Below are positions 21,718 through 33,980 of a stretch of 64,000 nt of DNA, piece by piece. The notes under the pieces are model-generated. The model ran no database searches, was not told the DNA's origin, and saw nothing but the letters and a program-made list of their open reading frames with translations. A program made the translations under genes and the position numbers. The DNA lies in assembly GCF_030704535.1 (NCBI RefSeq), contig NC_081807.1, positions 3,141,001 to 3,205,000 on the forward strand, in the 5' to 3' direction. Each line of letters opens with the position of its first letter. The first letter of the stretch is position 1. The stretch is from Vitis vinifera (taxonomy: Eukaryota; Streptophyta; Magnoliopsida; Vitales; Vitaceae).

Positions 21718-24700
21718 TCATTCCCTGCTAGATTTTGCCCAGAAAAATCCCTTCTTTCTAGTAGATTGATGACTCTCTGAGAAGGATTTAGTCCCCTTGG
21801 ACCCAAAGGAGAAGTGCCGCCTCAAGAAAGGCTTTCCTAAGGAGCTCTTCATGCTGGAACTGGAGCCCAGCTTGGGTCCTTTACCTTCACGTCCACTACT
21901 TTTTCGATGATCAAATACAACAGTTTCGCCATCAAGATCACTATCCACAACTCTGTTCCTTGATCTCTTGTTTTTAGCCTTCAAATCCATTTCTGCTTTC
22001 AGAGCTTTCTCAGACAACTTTAGAGTCTGCTTCTCTCCAAAAGTACAAACCGGGCAAGCTGGGTCATACTTGTTGATTTCAGCTGTCATATTCTCCAAGC
22101 ACTCCGCATGGTAAACATGGCCACAAATTAAAACCGCCACCACTGAGAGCTCGTTACTGGCAATAATTTTCTGGCCGCCCCATGAAGATCTCTCAGTCAA
22201 GAGCTTTGCGCAAACACCACAAGTTTGCAGATCGATAGAGGGAGATGCTGAAATTCTGCTACTAGACCTGGTTATCTTATCACGGTTGAAGCCCAAAGAT
22301 TCACTATCAAAAGACCACCTTTCTCTACGGGAAGTAGCCATGAGTTCAGAAAAAGCATGCATAGACCAACCATCTGAAGACCCACCATAAGAGCCCCTAA
22401 TTGAATCATTGTTCCATACAGGGAGCACAAAGGGTGGTCTTTCTTCAGAAATTGAGTAGTTTGGTGATTTCAATCCTGGGATTCGGCTATCAGATACCTG
22501 CCGCAATAAATGATGCCCTGGAGAGCCTCTGGACCACCTTGATGGGGTTGAGGTGGCAGGGAGAATATGACTTTGGGATGACACAGGGGATGTTGACAAA
22601 GACGAAGGTGAAGGCAAAGTTGGTGAAGGTGAAGGCAAAGCGGGTGAGAGTTTAGCAGGAGACGGATCTGAAACTCCTGGGGATCCAGTTGATTCCTTCA
22701 CCTAGAACATGATTATAAACACAGAAGTATATCATATTAAGGAAAAGAAAATATTAAATCCAGAATCATAAACCACAACAAAAGGGTCTTTTACAATAAC
22801 AAGCTCCAGATGTTCCACACTCACTTCCACAGAGATATTCCTTGAGATAGATTGATCTGCCAGACATGTAGAGAGGTATCAGATACAACAGAACATGGTA
22901 CACTGAAAACATAGTACAGGTTAAGAAGCCAATAAGGGGTGTAAAGAGCAGAAAGTTCTTCCTAGCCAACCTTTTCAAATAGTGACTAGTGAATTGCTTC
23001 TTAAAATAAAGGTAAAAATAAATATGAGATGAGTAGAAAATGAAAATTCTGTCAATGATATGATGACCCCAAAAATGCGTATCAGACCAATGCTCAACCA
23101 CATGATGCTATTTTAAAACATTAGAAAAAACACGGTAATACATCAGTAATGAAAGAACAAAAGCAGAAATTAAAGTGTGAAATCTGCGACTTGTAACATA
23201 AACCAGGAAACCATATATCTACCAATAAACAAACTCTTTATAAATGTGAAGAGCTTCTACACAAGCCCTAGCCCTTTCTTCAGCAGCATCGAAATATATT
23301 ATCTATCATCTATGAGGATCAGAAATTAGCTTGAAACCTACAAACCATGCAATTGTAAAACTCCAATTTCTGTGCATCCAGCATGAAAATTGAGAATGAC
23401 ATGTACATTTTAGAGATCATAAAATGTCACGTTGAAATGTCATCTCGCTTTGAACACTTGCTAATGAAGAAAATAAAAGCAGAAGGACATATGATGAGTA
23501 ATTTGCCAGTTTCATGCAGTCACTTGCAGCCAAAACCAAATGCTTCTCCAAAACTGGACTGGAAAGGAACAATATTTATAACCATGTTCTAATTCCCAAA
23601 TGGAACCTAAAAAAGAACACGGTGAGAATCATCTGCTTCACATCCTAGAAAATTAAAAATGGGAGAACCTAAAACTCAGAGAAATATAACCATTTGCCAA
23701 CAGAGGGTCCTTTTTATTGCACATAAAATGAGGGACATGAAACTCTTGAAGAGGCATAAACTACTTCACCTTATACACCAAAACTGCTTGATTATTATCC
23801 TGACCATTTTAATGATTAGCTGTACAAATCCTTTTTCTATCATTTCACTTTACTAGGATCACATTTTCCATTTGATTGTAAGACTATTAAACTCCTATTC
23901 ATCTCCTTCTAAGCCATCTTTCATTCCTTGAGAACTTCTAACCTGTATTTTCATAGGTACAGCCACAGATCTTTCATGTGCATGTTTTGGTCATTTTGGT
24001 CAACAATCCCCTACCATATCTTCTATTAAGGTTACTCCCACATGCCAACCACTGTCACATGTAACTTTTAAATAGCTCTCTTAAATTCATCATTGCTAAA
24101 GGTTCTTCAAAACATGCTACGCTAAACAAAGGTGCAGGACAAGTACACAAGAGCCTAATTCACTAATCACAATAAAAAAATTATAAAAACAAACAAACAA
24201 ACAAAAACACACACACATCCATAATAGAACATTAGCGTGTCCACCAAATCCAAGCAAACTAGACCATGAAATTAAATTTTCAATAACAGCTCTCTCTATA
24301 ACAAATATTAAAAGGCTAATGCTAATCAGATGGCCATTGCAAGGCAAGGAAGAACCATGGCATTTTTATCCCAAGTCCACGGAGAAAAAAGACACTTCTA
24401 AGAAACTCAACTGACCCCATCATAGCATACTAAACAAAAACAAAGGAGCTAGATTCTGAAGGTTCACCTGAAGCAGGAGTCGTCAAATTCCCAGCAGTTC
24501 CTTCAGAAACCGGTGACTTCTGCCATGTAAGCGTTTGAAAGTTTTCTAATGGACTTCCCCCATCTGATGCATAAGTTGTTTCGGATTTGTTTTCCAATCC
24601 TCCGTTCCTGTTCAGGCCATCAGCAAACCAACTAGCAGAAGTATCAACTTCACCTGCTACACGCCCTCGGTTGTCCCATCGGAAGCTCCATGATGGTGAA

Positions 24701-24789
24701 TATCGAACATTTCTATGCTGCATAACTTCACAGCTTGGTCCATTTGTTATTGTTCTATCTCTAGCAGCAACACAACAAGCAGACCCCAT
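21718..24789 (-). CDS. RING-finger protein, probable E3 ubiquitin ligase
   Basis: Exons: 24789-24468, a short exon from 22856, and 22701-21718. The protein starts MGSACCVAARDRT, a possible N-terminal acylation context (MGS plus Cys-Cys). An ATG two codons earlier does not exist (it is GTG). A conserved RYSPSWSFRWDNRGRVAGE stretch follows, then a Ser/Pro-rich region, then a RING-H2-like finger near residues 279-336: CGVC, CGHVYHAEC, CPVC. The C-terminus is basic and Ser-rich (RRHFSFGSKG; KKGFFWAKSSRE). The middle exon reads DQSISRNISVE and can end at 22825 (strong GTGAGT donor) or at 22801 (adding VSVEHLEL); both keep frame, giving 445 or 453 residues. The family resembles an uncharacterised plant RING/U-box group; the substrate is unknown. 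Confidence 0.85.
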
Positions 24790-24795
24790 GCCCAC

Positions 24796-26200
24796 TCAGA
24801 TACATATAAAATTGACAGAAGTTTCCAGCAACTACACCATTCACATCTGCAGAACTTTACATTTGACCGATAGACCCATTATGGTTACCTCTAAGAATAA
24901 TATTCCAAAAGGTTGTCTTTCCTCTGAAATTATGGTAAATGAAATGAGACCATCAATTAGCTAACACAATAATTGTATAAGCAAGCATAAAGTTTAACAA
25001 ATCAAGAAATTCCAAAATGTTCTCAATGAAGGTAGAAAATCAAAAGGAACCAAAACGACAATAGAACATTTTACACTATTGAATTAAAAATTTAGGGGTA
25101 AAATCATAACATCTTTTTGTCAGAATTGCTATTTCAACCACTGATAAGATATACACTTATTATCTGGGGGGTATAACCCTTCCGGTGGATGCAGTAAAAT
25201 AAAGCAAAAGATTGCTTAGAGAATACAAATATGAAAATTATTCTTGATCAAAGAATGAAGATTTTGTCGTTCTAACTTCATGATCATACTAAACAAGTTC
25301 ATAACTAAGAGCACCAAAACTCAAAAGATGCTCCACGTGAAAAAACCAGATTAAATGACAAAATTAAAACAAAAAATGCAAAAACACATTATAAACTACT
25401 CTTAGTCTCTTGCACCTGAAAACTGCTCTCTCACGACTTACACAAATTCACTCCGAATTCCCAATTCAAATGGATTCTAGGGTTTCGTCACCATGCACAT
25501 CCCCAATTGAATATAAAAGGAAAGCAGCCAGAGCAAAAAAAAAAAAGGTTTTCTTAGTCAAAAACAATAATGGCAGTCAAATAGCCATCACAGTTGAACA
25601 CCAAATGATTCCACCAGACTCAGAAACTGAATTCCAAAATTCCAACACTCACCTTTTCGAAACCATGGAGTTCAAAAGCACAAATAACAATCAACATACC
25701 AAAAAAAATTTTAAAAAAAATAATACATATATATATAGAACCACGAATTGATTAAATCTGCTGATTTTCAGGAAATTTAGAGTGAGTCCAAATCGTAACC
25801 CTAGAAATACGAAGACGAACCATACAGAAGTCACAGAGATCCGAATTCAGTGCCACCAAACCAGAATTCACAGTCAAGACACCCAAACCAAACCCTAGAA
25901 ATCGAAATTTAAATAATAAATCAAACATCTTCGGTTATTGAAATTTCATCATTCCACAACACGAGTCTCCGTATGGAGACAAAACCAGAACAAAATACCT
26001 CAACATGACGCAATCGAACCATACCTTTCCACGCTAAGATCGTCACAGACGAGAGAAAGAGAGAAAACACGCGAAACCTAGAGAGAGAAACCACAGAGAG
26101 TTCTGAAGGGGAAACACAGAGACCTTTGGAGAGAGAAGTTTTAGAGAGAGAAACTGATTCTGCTGCTTGTTCGCTGAGAAAGAGAGAAAGGAGCGAAGTC
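24796..26200 (-). other. Probable 5' leader and leader intron of the RING gene
   Basis: No coding exon is recognised here. On the minus strand a CT-rich stretch (26050-26190) is followed by CGTGGAAAG/GTATGG at about 26026, a good splice donor. This suggests a non-coding first exon and a leader intron of about 1.2 kb ending just before the ATG at 24789. Open frames in this stretch have no protein character. Confidence 0.4.
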
Positions 26201-26216
26201 GTTTTTGACGGCTTTT

Positions 26217-26283
26217 AATAACTCCGTTACTGTGCTTTTTCGTCTATCTTTAGTTAAGCGCCGTTCATTATAACGGAGTTATT
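26217..26283. repeat. Perfect 13 bp inverted repeat upstream of the RING gene
   Basis: AATAACTCCGTTA at 26217-26229 pairs with TAACGGAGTTATT at 26271-26283, with a 41 bp loop. It sits just upstream of the likely transcript start of the RING gene. It could be the ends of a tiny insertion or a regulatory palindrome. Confidence 0.6.
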
Positions 26284-26559
26284 AACTTGGAGGGGTGGGA
26301 ATATTGCAAAAAAGCAAACACCTTGGGGGGTTCCCGGTAATTAGAGCGGGATAGCGAGTGAGCATCGGTGCATAAGGTAGTAGTACCTTTCCGGGCTAAC
26401 AGTTCTGAAATTCACGCTATGAGAGGATGGTACGTTGTTGTCCTTTAAATATGTGGCAACGAGACGAGAGGGGGGTGGAAAGGGAAACCAAATGGTGACT
26501 TCTGCAGTACGCGGAGTGCGCAGTACGCATTCCAAAGCTTTTCACTCTCACACGGAAGT

Positions 26560-28280
26560 TGAAGGGTATTTAATATTTATTAATGTTTTTAATTTAATTA
26601 AATCATTTTATAAAGAATTCTCCTAAATTCCCTTTTTAAAATTATTCGTTTTTGAAAGGCTGTTTTTAATGTATTTTTGAAAAAAAATTTAAAATTTTAT
26701 TTTATTTTAAGAATTTAAAAAAATATTTATTATTTTTAAATGATTTAATTATTAAAATATTCAGTATAAAAGATCTCTCTTCCGTGGTCAGAATCAAATA
26801 AATGCAGTAGAAGAAGGTAGAAAAATCCAAATTGGAATTAAGAGTTGACACGAGGTTGAAATTAACATTTGGAAGATTACGGGCCGATTTCCTCCAAGGA
26901 CGCACGACTCTCACCTTGTGTGTTCACATGCCATATGTTGAATTCATGGTAGGACAAAATTGTAAAATTGGAAATTGAAACTTAAAATTACTTATAAAAT
27001 TAAATGTAAATCAAGATAATTAATGTGATAATCGGGTATGGAACTTGGAAGAGTTGGTCTGATTGAACTCAATCCTCTGTTGAAGAGGATTTGTACAAAT
27101 ATTTTTACTATTTAAGTCGGACTTGAATATGAGTTTTATTTTAATAACTTCTGACCTAATAACTTAATGATATAATTTAAAATAAAAAATAACTTTAAGT
27201 AATAAGTAAAATTAATCAATTCATTTTTAAGTTTACAACTTTATATTATTTTTTTACCTTCATCTGGTTATTTTTACAATCTCCTCTGTGATATCTTTTG
27301 TTACTGCATAATTTCTATTGTTACTCGACTTCTTTTGTCAAAATTATAATTTACAATGATAAATATATCATTTTGATGATTTAAAATATGTTTTAATTTA
27401 ATTTTATCAAACAACCTTAATAATTAAAATAAAAAATTAAGTAATAGTTTTTAAATTAATAATTTAAGTATAATTTAATTTTAAATCAACTTAAGTTGTT
27501 AAGTAATAAATTCAAACACTTTAGTGCAATTCATATGAAAATAAGTCGGTGATATATATTATTATTAAAAAATTAAAAAAAATCGTCAAATATCCGGAGC
27601 AATCAAACAAATGACAAGGGTCGGCTATCATGACTCAATAGGTAGCCTTGAAGACTACAAATGGGGACATTGAGTAATGCACGTAAATGACTATATTTAT
27701 AATAAAACATGTGGTTCAACCCCCCAACCATTTAGCTCCAATTGTTAGGGTAACCATGAAATGTCAATTATGCCCTGGCACCCCTCCATCTTTGCACCCA
27801 AGAGTTTGAGGGTGGAAGTGTAATTCACTTCATAAAAGCCTCATTAAAGTGAATTTAGTCTCTATCAAGCGGTGGCGTGTGGAATAAAGGGACAAAAGCA
27901 ATCATATATTAATATAAGTGAAAGATTAGGCAAATCAATAATCATCAAAGTAAGAGGGTTAGAGCTACAAGCTAGACCTCTTGATGTGTTTTTTCTCGAC
28001 CTTTGTCTATGCCTTAAAAATACACGCTTGTGCAAAGAAATAATTACTTTTTTGGGAAGGGAGAACTTTTTTTATTTAGGTTTTTTTTTTTTTTTTTTTG
28101 GTTTCTTCTCAAGTTCAATCATGTCACTTTTGCAAAATCAAGAGATCTATTTGACATTGATATGTTGGAAAAATGTTGTTGAATTATTTTTATTTATTTT
28201 TTCAAATATAAAATGGTTTTTTAACTCATAAAACACATTTGGGAAACTTATAAAAAAATTAATTTTTGTATATTTATTCT
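26560..28280. other. AT-rich intergenic DNA with dispersed repeat copy A
   Basis: No gene recognised. 27150-27500 is a dispersed AT-rich element also present at 33187-33550 in the same orientation; shared pieces include TTACTCGACTTCTTTT versus TTACTTAACTTCTTTT and AATATATCATTTTGATGATT versus AATATATCAATTTGATGATT. A T run of about 20 lies at 28081-28099. Confidence 0.55.
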
Positions 28281-28600
28281 AAAGATGGTATGTTTTTAAA
28301 AATAATTTTGATGTGTTTTTGGGTGTTTTATTTCGGAAATCCAAAAAATTTAAAATGAAAAAAAAGGAGAAAAAAAAACGAACTCTTTCTAAAATAGGTA
28401 TAATATAAAATGGAATTTAAATAGATTTAATGAAAGAAAATGAAAAAGACTGATTTACCCTTATCCTAAAAAAGATAATAATATTAATAATAATAAAATA
28501 AATAAAGATGGTTTGTTTTTAAAAATAAAATTGAAGTGTTTTTTGTTGTTTTATGTCGAAAATCTAAAAAGATTCAAAAGGAAAAATTGAGAAAATAAAA

Positions 28601-29198
28601 GTATGTTTGGTTCATGTTTTTAAGAACTGTTTTATGATCTTGAAAATAAAAAACACAAAAAACTTATGTGGGGAAGGGGGTATATTTTTGTTTTTTGTGT
28701 TTTCTGTGTTCTCAAATATCACTTTTTTTTTAAACAATAAAAAGATGTTTTTCATTATTTTTTCACTTATCAAAGAATAAATTATTTTTTGTATTTTCTC
28801 TTCTTTCTTTTTGTATTTTCTTAGTTATTTTTTGTGTTTCCATAAAGGTGAGCTTCACCTAACCACTACACCCTTACCCGCAAACCCTTTTTTTTTTTCT
28901 TAAATTATTGAAATTAATATACGTACACATGATGACAAAGTCATTTTTTTTAATTTAAATGAATTGTGCATATGAAAATTATTTATATATGTATGATATC
29001 AAGTTAATGGAAGAAAACAACACTTTATTAATTAAAAAGAAATAACTTTCAAACATGTTTTTTGTTTTACTTAAGAACAAAAACTATTTTCCAAAATTCA
29101 GTTTCCAAACACAATTTTTTTTCTTTTGAAAACATAAAAAATTGTTTTCAAAAACTGTTTTTCATAACAGTTTTCAAAAACAACAACCAAACAAGCCC
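28601..29198. mobile_element. MITE 1 inserted in tandem copy B
   Basis: 598 bp. Left end GTATGTTTGGTTCATG; right end read in reverse GGGCTTGTTTGGTTGTTG. Further inward the two arms share an AACTGTTTT-type motif. Flanks are TAAAA on both sides. The TTTGG ends and the A/T-rich target resemble Tourist/PIF-Harbinger elements, but the class is not certain. No open reading frame of note. Confidence 0.65.
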
Positions 29199-29473
29199 TA
29201 AAACTTAGGTTTCTTGTTATGAATTCTTTCTAAAAATGGTGTAACAAAAAATAGAATTTAAACGGATTCAACTAAAGGAAATAAAAAGGAAAAGACTAAC
29301 TTACCCTTATTTTTTAAAAATATAATAATAATAATAATAATAATAATAAAATAAATATGGTATGGTTTTTAAAATAAATTAGAAGTGTTTTTGGGTGTTT
29401 TATGTCTGAAATCCAAAAAGATTCAAAAAGAAAAAAAATATGAAAGGAAATAAAAAAAAAAGGAAAAAACTAA

Positions 29474-29835
29474 GGGCATATTTGGTAATTGTTGTAGAAA
29501 ACAATTTTAAAAAATAGTTTTCTAATTTTTTTAGAATAAATATCTGTTTGAAAACCTAAAATATTTTCAACTTGTTTTCAATATTTTTAAAAATAATTTT
29601 TATATCTTGTATTTAATTTTTTTAAATTATTTTACATATTTATATAATTATTTTTTTAAATAGTTCTTAAAAATAAGTAAAAATAATATAAAATAATTAA
29701 AAGATATTATCTGAAAACATCATGTTCTGTACTTAAAAATATAAAATAAAAAATAGTTTTTGATTGACAAATGTATTTTTTATACTTTTTATTTTGAAAA
29801 ACAAAAATTATTCTAAAAAAATAATTTCCAAATAG
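29474..29835. mobile_element. MITE 2 inserted in tandem copy C
   Basis: 362 bp between TAA duplications (29471-29473 and 29836-29838). Left end GGGCATATTTGGTAATTG; right end reversed CTATTTGGAAATTATT. A TAA target with GGGC...TTTGG ends fits Tourist-like (PIF/Harbinger) MITEs. Its excision would join AAACTAA to CTTACC, as in the intact tandem unit. Confidence 0.65.
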
Positions 29836-29879
29836 TAACTTACCTTTATTTTAAAAAAATAATAATAAATAAATAACTT

Positions 29880-30938
29880 TAACATTTTGTATAATATTTT
29901 AAGTAATAATTGAAAGTACAAAGAATATTTTAAAACCTTTTATATTGTAGATAGAAAAATAAGTTAAAAAGGTTATTTTTTCATATTTAAATTTCTAAAT
30001 ACAATTTTATTCTTGAAAATTTATTATCAAGGATTATTCTCTAAAATTATTTTTTAAGAAATATTCTAAAAGATCATCTAATCATACTTTTGTAACTTAA
30101 TGTTTTAAGGGTTTATAATAATATATTAGAAGAAAAAGAAATAAAATTTAATGAAAATTTTAAATTCACAACTTCAATTCAAATTTGAAATTCCAATTAG
30201 TCCATTACATTTTGAGTATTTATCTCCGAAAATTCAATTTTCTTATCTTATGTTTCGATGTTGACTAACCAAACACGTTCTTAGTGGCTTTGAAATCAAA
30301 GATGAAGAATAACGTGCTTTTGAAAAGTATACTCAAAACATACTTTCAAAGATTTTAATACAAGGATATTTTTCCTCAACTTACAATGAATTAAATTTCA
30401 ACTTTAAGATTTCCGAAATTAGTAATGAAAAAAATAAAGGAAAATCGTATTATGAAAAAATTAAAGAAAAACAAATATAATTAAAATTAATTAAAATTTT
30501 ATGTATTTTTAAATTATTTAATTTTTATATAAAAGAGTTAAAACAATTAAAATACATTTGAAGTAGTATATAAAAATAATTTATTAACTTTAAATATACA
30601 TTTTATTTTTATTTTTTATTTTGTCTTCCTTCTATTTTTCCTTTTTATTTTATTTTCGTCGTATATTTTGAGAACCAAATATAACCAAAGAGATGGTGGA
30701 AAATCCACGAAATTTTCTAAGGCATATTTGATTTGAAAAATGGAAATACTATATATTTTCAATTGTTTGATACAAGTTTTTCAACAAACAAGATTCAATA
30801 TTCGACAATTTTCAATTGTTTGATATAAGTTTTCCCAACAACCAAGATTCAATATTTGAATTCTTTCGTGGGAGATTGGGATTGATAAAATAAGTTGGCT
30901 GATTTTTTCAAAGTGTATTTATAAAATACATTTAGGTA

Positions 30939-30983
<45 letters not shown>

Positions 30984-33180
30984 ACCGAAATTGAAATCAA
31001 TTTAAAAATTAAGAGTTTTAGAAGGATTTGGAAAGATTTTATATTTTAAATTAATTAAAAAATATTTGATTTTTTTTTTTAAAAAAAAATCTTAATTTAA
31101 AATCATCAATTTAAAATTTATTTTCAAATTATTTTAATTATCTAAAAAGATTTTTCATTTTAAATTCTTAATTTAAAAAATTAATTAAAACATTTAACTC
31201 AATTAAGACTTTTAATCTAACACTATCTTATAAAAAAATTAATTTATCTTTACTCAACCAATCTTAGACTTAGCTTTCTGTTGAACCACAACTTTGACAA
31301 CTTTGAATTTTGAATGGAGAGTAAATCAACAAAAATGCTAACAAATATAGTAGACTCGTTGACCCAACAAAGTCTTTATTTTGAAACTTCAAATTTAAAA
31401 GAAAAAAAAATCTCAAAAAAATTATTACCTTTTAAAACAATATTCCTTTTAGAATATTTCAATGGTGTGTGAACGTGGCTGCAGTGTAGCATATTTTTAT
31501 GGGGACCAATTGTGAAAGTATAGTATGTGATAGTGTGAATGGATGGTGACTTTGAATAGAAAATTAACATCATAGAGAATAAATTTAAAATGAGGAAAAA
31601 AAAATTGAAAATTTTAAGTACTTAAGACTATGTTTGATAGTCGAGATAAAATAGAATTGGATATATATATATATATAATATAATTTCCATGATATATGAT
31701 ATTTTAAGATAACATATTTAATAAGATATATTATGTTATATTTATATTTAGCTTGTAAAAAAAAAAATCTAATAATTTTATGAGCATAATCTAAATATAC
31801 ATAGGTTACGTTTGGTTCTCATAAAATTTGAAGAAAAATAATAAATTGTTTTTATATACTTCTTTAAACTTGTTTAATTTAGGTGTTTGTTTTTTTGGTT
31901 TTTTGCTTAAAGTAATTTGTTTTCAGAATTTAGATTATTTATTTTTTTACTTTTTGATGACATTATAAACTTTTTACTAAATAGAAAAGCCAAAATATGT
32001 AGTTTTTTTTTAAATAGAAAAAAATAATATATTGTATTTTTTTTACTTTTTAATACTTAATAAAAATAAAATACTACAAAAACAAACAACTTAATATTTA
32101 ACACTATTAAACATTAAAGTTAAAATTAAGTAAAAAAACAAACACCACATTTTTTTATTAGTATATTAAGATTAAATAATTTCACATTGTATAAAGTTTT
32201 AATTAATTTTAATTATATTTAATTTTTTTATAGTTTTATAATGTAATCAAATATTAAAAAATTATTATTTTTTATTTTTTTAGTACTTTCGGAGAGCCAA
32301 ACGCACCCATAATGTATGGACGCACATTAGTTATACTCAATTGGATTGTGAAGGTTGATTGTAAGACGAGCATGAACTCTCTAAAGTTGCCTCGTTCACT
32401 TGGGTGAAGACTTTTTATTTTTTCTCTTTTTGACTTTGTTGATCCTTTTACTTTAGCAAAAAAATTTCAGAATGATTCGACCCACTTTGATACGTTTTGA
32501 TCATGCTTTATTAAAATTTTCTACTGAAAAATAAGCCGTCCAAAAGTGTTAAAAAAAAGAAGAAGATAGTTTTAATATTATTCTTGATATAAGCCATATG
32601 AGATGGAAAATTATGAGTATTCAAAAATAGGTATAGACAATGTTTTTAAGAACAAGATTTTATTTAGGGACTTAACTATGAAAAATGATTTTTTCAATTT
32701 ATTTTTCTTAAAAATATTGTACACTTATATATTGTATATATAAAAAATAAATAAAAACACTTCAAATGTGTTTGAAAAACTTTTGTTTTTCAAAACAAAT
32801 TATTAAAAATCTATTTTCCGTCGTAGGTTGATTGATATTTTATTTGGGAATGTAAGTACGAAAAAATAAATTTTCAACTTATTTTCATGAAGATGTTGTA
32901 CACTTATACATAGTATGAAAATTGTTAAATTAATACTCAAATCATTATATATAAAATTAAATTAAATTATTTTAAATATTTTCAAATCAAATTATTAAAA
33001 AAATATTTTTTGTCTTAGGTTGGTTGATATTTTATTTGGAAACGTAACTACGGAAAATGATTTTTTCAGCTTTTTTCCATAATTACATTAAATAAAAAAA
33101 CCTTTAAATATTTTCACTACAAATTATCAAAAAAGTATTTTCCATCACAAGTTGATCAATTCTTTCTTAGTGTCGATCTA
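29880..33180. other. AT-rich intergenic DNA, MITE-dense
   Basis: No gene recognised. A (TA)n microsatellite lies at 30940-30976. 30480-30700 and 31803-32310 resemble a MITE family with AACCAAACATA-type ends found elsewhere in the window. 32640-33130 contains about three diverged direct copies of a block ending TTGATATTTTATTTGG. All is very AT-rich. Confidence 0.5.
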
Positions 33181-33186
33181 ATAACT

Positions 33187-33550
33187 TAATTTAAGTTATT
33201 AAGTAAATTAAGTATATTTGATAAAACAATTTAATAAAAATATAATTAAATAATAAGTAAAAACAATTAATTTATTTTTAAGTTCACATCTTTATTTTTT
33301 TTTTCTTATTTATCCTAATTATCTTCATGATCTCTTTTATTACTCCACAACCTCTATTGTTACTTAACTTCTTTTACCCTAATTATGATTTAGGGTAATA
33401 AATATATCAATTTGATGATTTAAAATAAATTTTAAGTTAATTTTTTCAAATAACTTTAATACTTAAAATAAAAATTAAGTAATAAGTTAAATATAATTTA
33501 ACTTAAAGTTGACTTAAGTTATTAAGTAATAAATATTAAATTTTATCAAA
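33187..33550 (+). repeat. Dispersed AT-rich repeat, copy B
   Basis: Same family and orientation as 27150-27500. Ends carry AATTTAAGTTATTAAGTAA and CTTAAGTTATTAAGTAATAA motifs, so the ends are partly inverted. Probably a degraded MITE. Confidence 0.55.
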
Positions 33551-33980
33551 CACCCTTGGTTAAAAAATAGTTTTCTATTATAAAAAACAACAGACTACTC
33601 ATTAGAATCTCATTCATAAAACATTCTAGCATTACTCACATGAGATATTCAAGCAATTAAGTTCCCATAACTACACATATATAAGATACTTTCAACATAT
33701 ACATAAAAAAAAAACCCGGTTCATGTACTTCACTATTGCTATATAACAGATACACACCATACCATCCTCTCGCTTAAGACACTATATGACACATCATTAG
33801 GGCTATGCAAACCCTAATATATCCATCGATATCTCCAAAACTTACTATTATTAACTATATGCCTTATAATATACTGCATGCGGAGCCATACTATATTGTC
33901 CATTGCTTCTTTATTTTATTGACGTATTTGTAACATCCGAGGGTGCATGCCCATTGCCCAACATCAATGGCTAAGCCATC

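Larger units (their letters stand above)
28281..29873 (+). repeat. Tandem repeat, about 225 bp unit, three copies, interrupted twice
   Basis: Unit starts AAAGATGGTATGTTTTTAAA, continues through GTTTTTGGGTGTTTTAT and GACTGATTTACCCTTAT, and ends in AATAATAAAATAAAT. Copy A is 28281-28503. Copy B starts at 28504, is split at 28600, and resumes at 29199. Copy C starts near 29353, is split at 29473, and resumes at 29836 with CTTACCTTTATTTT. Removing the two insertions restores the unit order. No coding content. Confidence 0.8.
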
